Below, piece by piece: positions 7,974 to 13,804 of a DNA stretch of 16,364 nt. A model generated the notes under the pieces. That model worked only from the letters and a program-made list of their open reading frames with translations, made no database searches and was not told where the DNA came from. This DNA is from JBKGYG01 sp046546235 (GTDB taxonomy: Bacteria > Bacillota > Clostridia > Lachnospirales > DSM-24629): contig JBKGYG010000042.1 in the NCBI GenBank assembly GCA_046546235.1, positions 1 to 16,364 on the forward strand. The letters are read 5' to 3'. Numbering within the stretch: position 1 is the first letter of the stretch; each line of letters starts with the position of its first letter. The position numbers were made by a program, and so were the translations under genes.

Positions 7974-9707
7974 ATGAAAATAAATTATGGGGAAATAGTT
8001 GTTAAGAAAAGAAGGTTATTAAATAAGGGTGAAATTAATTTAGTTGATAAAGGAATAAACGTTTTATTAGGGGCTAATGGAAATGGAAAAACCTTATTAT
8101 TAAAAAAGATTAATTATAAGCATAGAGAAGATTCAGTTCTATTAGAGCAAGATAATAGTCAAATATTAGAAGAAATATCAGTTATAGAAAATATTGCAAT
8201 GACAGATGAACAAGTAGTTTTGGAGAAGGTAAGAGATACTTTAGAAAAATTAGGGCTTAAAACTATTTTGAATCTTAATTGTAAGAATTTAAGTGGTGGA
8301 GAAAAAAGGTTAATATCTTTATTGAGAGCTATTTTTTCTAATAAATCTTTAATTTTATTAGACGAACCTACAAATGATTTAGATTATAAGATGGTGGAAA
8401 AAATAACAAGTATTATAAAAGCTTATACAAGTAAAAAAACATTTTTGATTGTTACTCATGATGATAGAATTGAAAAAGTTGCTAACAAAGTGGTTTTGAT
8501 TGATAATCAAGAGATAAAAATAGTAAATGAAGGAATGCCATTTAATGCACACAAAAAGATTAAAAAAAATATTATTGTAGACAACAATAACATTAAATTA
8601 ATAAACAAAGTATTCAAATATAATTACTTCACTGTATTATTAATATTTTTATTGCTTGTGTTTTTGGGTTTGAGGATGCATAATATGAGTCAACATAAAA
8701 GTAGAATAAGAGAATATATAAATGAAAATCAAATTAATGTTTTAAGTCCTTTATCTATATCATCAGTAGATTTAATGGATGAGGGTGCGATACCTATATC
8801 AATGCTTAATCTTTTTGGTGATGAAGAAATCAGTGTAGCGAAGATGAAAAAGAAATTAAATAAAAGTATTGAAAGGGTTAAAAATATGGTTATCCCTTTT
8901 GGTGTAGAGATAGAATCTACTAATGAATATGATGTATATCCACTAGAATATTATGGAGATAGAGATAGAAAACGATATCTAGTTTTAGAAACTTATTTAA
9001 GAGATATTTTAAATATAAACAATTCTGATGTATATATTGACACAAGTAATTATTTTGATTATATGTTTATAAATAGCAATTTTTTTATAGATAAAGAAGA
9101 AAATAGTGTTGAACTGGATAAAGAGATATTTAAGAAAAGTGTGGAATATGTAGAAAAAAATTATCTTTTAGAAAATGAAGTGTTAGAGTGTTTGTTTTAT
9201 ACGATAGTTCTAAAAGATAATTTAAAGTTAAAGGAATTTATAGAAAACGATCAAATAAATAATTTAATGGAGGAAAATCTTTTCATACAATCAAATGAAA
9301 CAATAGAGTTAATTAATCAAATTAATGTTTTTTCAGAAGAAAGACAAAATATAAAATTGGTATTAATTGCTGTGATAGTTTTTATTGTATTTGATATTAT
9401 GCACAATATATTTAGAATGATTAATAACAAAAATCTTGTGTTAGTATTTAAAAATTATGGCTATAAGAAAAAAGATGTCAAAAAAAGTTTATTTACTAAA
9501 CAATTAAACTTAAGAGCAAGAATTATTAGTGTGATTTTAATGTTAATAATTAATTTTTTAGTGTTTTTTTTAATTGAAGAATCGCAACTATTATTAAATT
9601 ATATATATGTAATAGGGTGCTTTTTTGCCGTAAGCATATCATACAAAATTAATAAGTGGATAATTTTATATAATTTGAACAGGTATTATGGATGGAGGTA
9701 TAGATGA
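7974..9707 (+). CDS. ABC ATPase fused to FtsX/MacB-like permease, first subunit
   Basis: Encodes 577 residues. Residues 1-195 are an ABC ATPase: Walker A GANGNGKT (33-40), signature LSGGE (106-110), Walker B LILLDEP (126-132) and the H-loop histidine H162. One membrane segment (about 218-234) is followed by a large, hydrophilic, presumably extracellular domain (about 236-459) and three more segments (460-480, 517-535, 541-557), with a cytosolic NYGYKKKDVKKSLF loop like that of FtsX-type permeases. Such transporters expel peptides, lipids or drugs, or signal mechanically across the membrane. AGGAGG (7964-7969) precedes the ATG. A TATAAT at 7932-7937 lacks a good -35 box. The gene overlaps the next by ATGA, so the two products probably pair as a heterodimer. 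The substrate is unknown. Confidence 0.8.
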   Translation: MKINYGEIVVKKRRLLNKGEINLVDKGINVLLGANGNGKTLLLKKINYKHREDSVLLEQDNSQILEEISVIENIAMTDEQVVLEKVRDTLEKLGLKTILNLNCKNLSGGEKRLISLLRAIFSNKSLILLDEPTNDLDYKMVEKITSIIKAYTSKKTFLIVTHDDRIEKVANKVVLIDNQEIKIVNEGMPFNAHKKIKKNIIVDNNNIKLINKVFKYNYFTVLLIFLLLVFLGLRMHNMSQHKSRIREYINENQINVLSPLSISSVDLMDEGAIPISMLNLFGDEEISVAKMKKKLNKSIERVKNMVIPFGVEIESTNEYDVYPLEYYGDRDRKRYLVLETYLRDILNINNSDVYIDTSNYFDYMFINSNFFIDKEENSVELDKEIFKKSVEYVEKNYLLENEVLECLFYTIVLKDNLKLKEFIENDQINNLMEENLFIQSNETIELINQINVFSEERQNIKLVLIAVIVFIVFDIMHNIFRMINNKNLVLVFKNYGYKKKDVKKSLFTKQLNLRARIISVILMLIINFLVFFLIEESQLLLNYIYVIGCFFAVSISYKINKWIILYNLNRYYGWRYR

Positions 9708-11569
9708 GAGTAAATAGTGTTAGTATTATAAATGAAAACCTAAGAATTGAAAGACTTAAATTTGATTTTAGTAAGTATGGTGTTAATATAATAACTGGTG
9801 AAAATGGTTCGGGAAAAACTTCAATAATAGAAAAGATTATGTTTGAATGTAATGATATTCAATTTAATGAACCAGACCAATTAGAGAGTTTTAAAAAAGA
9901 CAAATCAAGTGTGTTTACATATATTCCACAAAATATTTTATCGTATAATGTGTCCGTAGAAAAATATATCACAAAAAGTAATAAACAAATAAATGATGAG
10001 TTTTTAAATGATCTATTATCTAGATTCAAATTTGAAAAAAGTATTTTAAAACAAAAGTTTAATAAATTAAGTGGTGGAGAAAAAATAAAAATTGCTATTA
10101 TTTCTGGTATGTTAAAAGATACACCATATATCTTTATGGATGAACCGTCCAATAATTTAGATGATTTTTCAACACAAATACTATTGGATTTAATAAATGA
10201 ATTAAAGAAAGACAGAACATTTATTATTATTACTCATGATCCTAGATTAAAGTTTGAAAACTGTAATAAAATCATTATAGAAAATAATAATAAAATAGAG
10301 AATACTGCTCATACAGAAAATGGAACAAACAAAAAAATATGTAAAACTAGTAATAGTAAAAACTATTTTAGCTTGGCATATAAGTTATTTAAGACAAAGA
10401 GTAATTTAGTTATAGCATTTCTTACAATTTGTATAGGAATTTTATTAGCATTTTATACTGAAATACAATATTATGAAGGTTACAATGATCAGGAAATACC
10501 CCCAGATAATATTATTGTTACCTACAAAGCAGAGCATAAATTTGGAAAACTAAATAAAGTGTATTATAAAGCTGCAAATTTAAAGTTGGATTCAAGTAAA
10601 AAAACCAATCTAATAAAATATCATGATATACCTGAGATAAGTAAAATAGAAGGTGTAGAAAAGATTATTCTTCAAGATATGGAGAAGCATATGAATATAA
10701 ATACTGCATTTTATGAAGATAATCTAATCAATGACTTGCAAGTATATGCTGTGCCAAATATAGTAATTGAAAATTATATTGATTTTTTGGGACAATATTG
10801 GATAATGGATCATTTAATTGAAGGCAGATTTCCAAAAGATTATCAAAATGAAATAACTATTTCAAAAAGTTTGTTAAAAAAGTATTTTAATTATAGTGAA
10901 GATATGATAGAAAATGCCTTAGGAAGTAAGGTAACTTTTAAAAATCAAGACTATACTATAGTAGGGTTACATACTACTGATGTTTGTTTTTTATCTTATA
11001 CTGATGATAATAATTTTGGATTTTATACTTATGAGAAAGAGACATATAATGACTTTACATCTAGTATTATTCATTATAAGGAGAGAATGGATTATGCAGA
11101 TAAAGAAGGAACTAATTTTATGATGATTTTCACTCAAAATGGTTATGAAAAGAATGTATTAGATAAACTTATGAAGACTTATCCAGCTGAAAATTATTAT
11201 TCAGCAAAATATACAGATTATTTTAAGAGGTATTTAAATAAGAACTTTATTTTTAAGGTTCTTGGTATTAACTTTATATTAGCAAGCATTGTAAGTCTGT
11301 TATTATTATTCTTTACAAAAGAAAAAATATTGATAGACAAAAAGAAAATTCGTGATTTTGAGAATTATTATATTGATAAAAAAGAAATTAAGAATAATTA
11401 TTTAGTAATAAATATCATCATGTACATTTTGATATTTCTTGCTATTATTGTGTTTAATAATTATTATAGTGTATTTAGTTATAGTTCTAATTATGTAATC
11501 ATTTTTACAATATTGTTTATGCTACTACCTTCGTATATATATTTATTTTTTAAGGTAAAAAATGCTTAA
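9704..11569 (+). CDS. ABC ATPase fused to FtsX/MacB-like permease, second subunit
   Basis: Encodes 621 residues in the same architecture as the gene before it: Walker A GENGSGKT (32-39), Q-loop IPQN (Q76), LSGGE (122-126), Walker B IFMDEP with D146 and E147, and H178. Membrane segments follow at about 235-252, 517-538, 566-584 and 597-616, with an exposed domain of about 260 residues between the first two. Both ATPase halves keep all catalytic motifs, so two working ATP sites are expected in a heterodimer. The first 200 residues differ enough from the upstream protein that this is not a recent duplication. It starts inside the stop of the first subunit gene (ATGA overlap) and its end overlaps the protease-like gene by 8 bases, which suggests translational coupling of all three. 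Confidence 0.8.
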   Translation: MRVNSVSIINENLRIERLKFDFSKYGVNIITGENGSGKTSIIEKIMFECNDIQFNEPDQLESFKKDKSSVFTYIPQNILSYNVSVEKYITKSNKQINDEFLNDLLSRFKFEKSILKQKFNKLSGGEKIKIAIISGMLKDTPYIFMDEPSNNLDDFSTQILLDLINELKKDRTFIIITHDPRLKFENCNKIIIENNNKIENTAHTENGTNKKICKTSNSKNYFSLAYKLFKTKSNLVIAFLTICIGILLAFYTEIQYYEGYNDQEIPPDNIIVTYKAEHKFGKLNKVYYKAANLKLDSSKKTNLIKYHDIPEISKIEGVEKIILQDMEKHMNINTAFYEDNLINDLQVYAVPNIVIENYIDFLGQYWIMDHLIEGRFPKDYQNEITISKSLLKKYFNYSEDMIENALGSKVTFKNQDYTIVGLHTTDVCFLSYTDDNNFGFYTYEKETYNDFTSSIIHYKERMDYADKEGTNFMMIFTQNGYEKNVLDKLMKTYPAENYYSAKYTDYFKRYLNKNFIFKVLGINFILASIVSLLLLFFTKEKILIDKKKIRDFENYYIDKKEIKNNYLVINIIMYILIFLAIIVFNNYYSVFSYSSNYVIIFTILFMLLPSYIYLFFKVKNA

Positions 11570-11984
11570 TATATTTCTATGCATATATTTAATAATTGTT
11601 CTCAATGTAATTATTCATGAATTTTGTCATATTATAGCAGCTAAAATTTTAAAAATAAAATTATACGGAATTTATTTTGGGAATAAAATGTATGTTATAA
11701 AATATAAGAAAATAAATATTTCGCCAATTATTCTACAGGGACATATAGAAATTGATGTAAAGGAAATTAAAGATATATCGAAGGTAAAATTAAGTATATT
11801 CTTTTTTAGTGGTGTTTTAGGTAATATTATATTAACAATATTATTAGGTGTATATATAAATAATATAATTCTTAACGTGGGTATTATCATAATTGGTTCA
11901 AATATAGTTGTTAGAAATACAATACCATGGATATATGAAGAAAATGATATAAATTTGTTAATAGATTGTTTTAGAGAAAACTGA
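11562..11984 (+). CDS. Minimal M50-like (site-2 protease type) membrane protein
   Basis: Encodes 140 residues, very short for this family. A hydrophobic N-terminal helix carries H19-E20-F21-C22-H23, a zinc-binding HEXXH followed by a hydrophobic stretch, as in intramembrane M50 proteases. A second hydrophobic region begins SGVLGN, in the place of the usual G-P-x-x-N motif. The third family motif (N-x-x-P-x-x-x-x-D-G) may be represented by NTIPWIYEENDIN, where the acidic residue would be the third zinc ligand. Proteins of this type cut peptides or anti-sigma factors within the membrane. Small M50 proteins also accompany ABC exporters in some peptide systems, such as Bacillus yydFGHIJ. The gene overlaps the second ABC gene by 8 bases. 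Activity is uncertain because two motifs deviate. Confidence 0.65.
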   Translation: MLNIFLCIYLIIVLNVIIHEFCHIIAAKILKIKLYGIYFGNKMYVIKYKKINISPIILQGHIEIDVKEIKDISKVKLSIFFFSGVLGNIILTILLGVYINNIILNVGIIIIGSNIVVRNTIPWIYEENDINLLIDCFREN

Positions 11985-11988
11985 TATA

Positions 11989-12033
11989 ATGAAAAGGGAG
12001 CTGGAAATAGAGGTTGACAATGCGGAAAAATAA
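11989..12033 (+). pseudogene. Fossil thrS tail read as a 14-codon ORF
   Basis: ATG at 11989 followed by codons KRELEIEVDNAEK and TAA. The last nine residues are identical to the ThrS C-terminus and in the same frame. The residues before (KREL) align loosely with KEIK of ThrS. It has no ribosome site of its own and is read as a remnant of the duplicated thrS end, not as a working gene. Confidence 0.6.
12004..12033 (+). repeat. 30-bp direct repeat, right copy
   Basis: An exact match to 7816-7845. Besides the fossil ThrS tail it contains TTGACA (12014-12019), which acts as the -35 box of the infC leader promoter. The -10 box lies just to the right of the repeat, and no such box follows the left copy. 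Confidence 0.95.
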
Positions 12034-12042
12034 TGATATTAT
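12014..12042 (+). promoter_or_regulatory. Promoter of the infC-rpmI-rplT operon
   Basis: TTGACA (12014-12019), a 17-base spacer and TATTAT (12037-12042). Transcription would begin near 12049, just before the L20-type leader. Confidence 0.8.
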
Positions 12043-12048
12043 ACTATG

Positions 12049-12189
12049 AGTGAATTAAAACAAGTAGAAGTATCCACTTCTCACCTTAGCATATATAAGT
12101 GACTAAGGTACAGATTAAGTAAGACTTTTGATTATAAATTATTTGTCATGCTTTAAATAAGTGGATGGTTCTGCGCTATCCACTTTTTT
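12049..12189 (+). promoter_or_regulatory. L20-type ribosomal protein leader of infC
   Basis: The leader contains CACCTTA and TAAGGT arms around a short loop (about 12082-12109), characteristic of the Firmicute infC (L20) leader. It ends in a terminator: AAGTGGAT (12159-12166), ATCCACTT (12178-12185) and a T run to 12189. The sequence TATCCACTT occurs at both 12071-12079 and 12177-12185, so AAGTGGAT can pair with either copy, giving antiterminator and terminator forms. In the known Bacillus system, binding of L20 to the leader promotes termination, so excess L20 (from rplT below) shuts the operon down. Confidence 0.85.
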
Positions 12190-12216
12190 GCGTTTTAAAA
12201 TATATGGAGGTGTCTA

Positions 12217-12726
12217 ATTATTAGCGATTTAATGATTAATGAGCAAATTCGTGACAAAGAAGTGCGTGTTATTACACATGACGGAGAACAGTTAGGATTA
12301 ATGTCTGCTAAGGAAGCTTATTTGATAGCAAGAGAAAGGAATCTTGATCTTGTTAAAATTGCTCCAAAAGCAAAACCACCTGTTTGTAAGATTATTGATT
12401 ATGGTAAGTTTAAATATGAGCAAGCAAGAAAAGAAAAAGAAGCTCGTAAAAAGCAAAAAGTAATTAATGTAAAAGAGGTGCGGTTATCACCTAATATTGA
12501 ACAAAATGATATTAATACGAAGATGAATCAAGCTAGTAAATTTCTTAAAAAAGGTGATAAGGTAAAAGTTACTGTTCGCTTTAGAGGGCGTGAGTTAGCT
12601 CATACATCAGTAGGTAGAGAGATATTACAAAGCTTTGCCAAAGGCTTATCAGATATTGCAGAAATCGAAAAGCCACCTAAAATGGAAGGCAGAAATATGG
12701 TTATGTTTTTAGCTGAAAAGCGCTAA
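12217..12726 (+). CDS. infC: Translation initiation factor IF-3 (ATT start)
   Basis: Encodes 169 residues from a non-standard ATT at 12217. GGAGG (12206-12210) lies six bases upstream of it; the first ATG (12232) is 21 bases away, too far. With this start the protein begins M-I-S-D-L-M-INEQIRDKEV, lining up with Bacillus IF-3. The N-domain is followed by AKPPVCKIIDYGKFKYEQ, a basic linker with KKQKVINVKEVRLSP, and the C-domain ending PPKMEGRNMVMFLAEKR. IF-3 binds the 30S subunit, keeps it apart from 50S and discriminates against non-standard start codons. Its own rare start therefore gives known autoregulation. It is also controlled by the L20 leader. Confidence 0.95.
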   Translation: MISDLMINEQIRDKEVRVITHDGEQLGLMSAKEAYLIARERNLDLVKIAPKAKPPVCKIIDYGKFKYEQARKEKEARKKQKVINVKEVRLSPNIEQNDINTKMNQASKFLKKGDKVKVTVRFRGRELAHTSVGREILQSFAKGLSDIAEIEKPPKMEGRNMVMFLAEKR

Positions 12727-12831
12727 ATCAGAAAATCATATATCAATAAATCACAAATTACAGTATAATTATTTGAACTTAAATTATATTTGTTAATTGT
12801 TACAAATTTTATTTGTTAGGAGGAAAAGAAT

Positions 12832-13029
12832 ATGCCTAAAATGAAAACACATAGAGGCGCTGCAAAACGCTTTAAAAAGACAGGAACTGGAAAGTTAAAA
12901 AGAAATAAGGCTTATAAGAGTCATATTTTAACTAAGAAATCAGCAAAAAGAAAAAGAAATCTTAGAAAGACCACTGTTACTGACAAAACAAATGAAAAGC
13001 AAATTAAAAAAATGTTACCTTATATCTAG
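12832..13029 (+). CDS. rpmI: 50S ribosomal protein L35
   Basis: Encodes 65 residues, the standard length, rich in lysine. It starts MPKMKTHRGAAKRFKKTGTG and contains HILTKKSAKRKRNLRK, both L35 hallmarks. AGGAGG lies just upstream of the ATG. It follows infC after 105 AT-rich bases. A TATAAT at 12764-12769 has no matching -35 box, so it is probably not an internal promoter. It is cotranscribed with infC and rplT. Confidence 0.97.
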   Translation: MPKMKTHRGAAKRFKKTGTGKLKRNKAYKSHILTKKSAKRKRNLRKTTVTDKTNEKQIKKMLPYI

Positions 13030-13053
13030 ATAATCGAATAGGAGGGAAAAAAC

Positions 13054-13410
13054 ATGGCAAGAGTCAAAGGCGGATTGCATACACATAAAAGACGTAAAAG
13101 AGTTTTAAAGTTAGCTAAGGGATATAGAGGAGCTAAGTCAAAACAATTTAGAACTGCAAAACAAGCAGTTATGAAATCTTTAAGTTATGCATATACGGGT
13201 AGAAAGCTAAGAAAAAGAGAGTTTAGACAGTTATGGATTTCAAGAATTAATGCAGCTGCAAGATTAAATGATATATCATATAGTAGATTAATGCACGGCT
13301 TGAAATTAGCAGGTGTTGAAGTTAATAGAAAAATGTTAGCTGAAATGGCTATAAATGACGCAGAAGGATTTACTCAATTAGTAAATGTTGCAAAAGAAAA
13401 ATTAAATTAA
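13054..13410 (+). CDS. rplT: 50S ribosomal protein L20
   Basis: Encodes 118 residues, full length. It begins MARVKGGLHTHKRRKRVLKL and continues with AKGYRGAKSKQFRTAKQAV, the basic N-terminal extension that threads into 23S rRNA. The globular part includes RKREFRQLWISRINAAAR and YSRLMHGLK. L20 is an early assembly protein and, in Firmicutes, the repressor of this operon through the leader upstream of infC. AGGAGG precedes the ATG, 24 bases after rpmI. Confidence 0.97.
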   Translation: MARVKGGLHTHKRRKRVLKLAKGYRGAKSKQFRTAKQAVMKSLSYAYTGRKLRKREFRQLWISRINAAARLNDISYSRLMHGLKLAGVEVNRKMLAEMAINDAEGFTQLVNVAKEKLN

Positions 13411-13424
13411 TTAAATAAAAGACA

Positions 13425-13467
13425 AAAGGCTATTGACTTGATTATTCATATTCAATAGTCTTTTTTT
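13425..13467 (+). terminator. Terminator of the infC-rpmI-rplT operon
   Basis: AAAGGCTATTGA (13425-13436) pairs with TCAATAGTCTTT (13452-13463) with one G-T pair, followed by a T run to 13467. It lies 15 bases past the rplT stop. Confidence 0.85.
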
Positions 13468-13477
13468 ATTAATTAGG

Positions 13478-13601
13478 AAAGTTCTACTTTTAAAATAATT
13501 GGTACTTAGAACATGTACCAATTGTACAAGTTTAATTAACTAAGAGTATTAGAGCAGCCGGGACAAATCGCGTTGCGAACGTGGTGAAGCCACTTTTGTC
13601 C
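13478..13601 (+). repeat. Structured intergenic repeat, copy C (most complete)
   Basis: The left part holds the inverted repeat AATTGGTAC/GTACCAATT and matches copy B without gaps. The right part folds neatly: GGACAAA (13561-13567) with TTTGTCC (13595-13601) encloses TCGC-GTT-GCGA (13568-13578) and GTGG-TGAAG-CCAC (13581-13593), a three-way junction. No long T run follows, so it is not a simple terminator. It lies after the rplT terminator and upstream of the promoter at 13634. Confidence 0.75.
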
Positions 13602-13633
13602 TTAATAAATGTCGAAAAGGAATAGATATTGAT

Positions 13634-13661
13634 TTGAAATTATAGTTTCTTATGGTATAAT
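13634..13661 (+). promoter_or_regulatory. Promoter of the zinc-ribbon membrane protein gene
   Basis: TTGAAA (13634-13639), a 16-base spacer and TATAAT (13656-13661), with TGG immediately before the -10 box. The start would be near 13668, giving a leader of about 135 bases that includes the hairpin at 13741-13782. Confidence 0.75.
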
Positions 13662-13740
13662 CTATTTGTTATAATAGTGTTAATTTTGTAAAATAACAAA
13701 TAAAAAGGTCAATAGAGGAATTTGAATTTGTCCTTTATTG

Positions 13741-13782
13741 TAACTCGTACAAGGCTTGCAAAGCCTTGCATAGTGCGAGTTA
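13741..13782 (+). promoter_or_regulatory. Large hairpin in the leader of the zinc-ribbon gene
   Basis: TAACTCG (13741-13747) pairs with CGAGTTA (13776-13782). Inside, CAAGGCTT (13750-13757) pairs with AAGCCTTG (13761-13768) around a GCA loop. No T run follows. The GGGGGAG ribosome site begins about ten bases downstream, so the structure could affect translation, RNA stability or protein binding. Its function is not known. Confidence 0.6.
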
Positions 13783-13804
13783 ATATAAAAAAGGGGGAGA
13801 AAAA

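Noticed and set aside
7955..7975. Seven-codon ORF (MHVQEVT) whose stop overlaps the first ABC gene start
   Set aside because: It has no ribosome site of its own, and its codons simply cover the AGGAGG of the next gene. Too short to support as a leader peptide.
9859..10152. 97-codon minus-strand frame inside the second ABC gene
   Set aside because: It lies wholly antisense to a well-supported ATPase domain and shows no family features.
12764..12769. TATAAT between infC and rpmI as an internal promoter
   Set aside because: There is no recognisable -35 box at 16-18 bases upstream, and such hexamers are common by chance in this AT-rich DNA.
13478..13601. Copy C as a c-di-AMP (ydaO) riboswitch
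   Set aside because: AGAGC, a GGGACAA stretch and GTGGTGAA recall part of that core, but the conserved 3' half with its TCAGCTAACCTCG-type ending is not present.
13561..13601. Copy C hairpin as an intrinsic terminator
   Set aside because: No T run follows the stem, a proper terminator already lies at 13425-13467, and the stem encloses two further hairpins.
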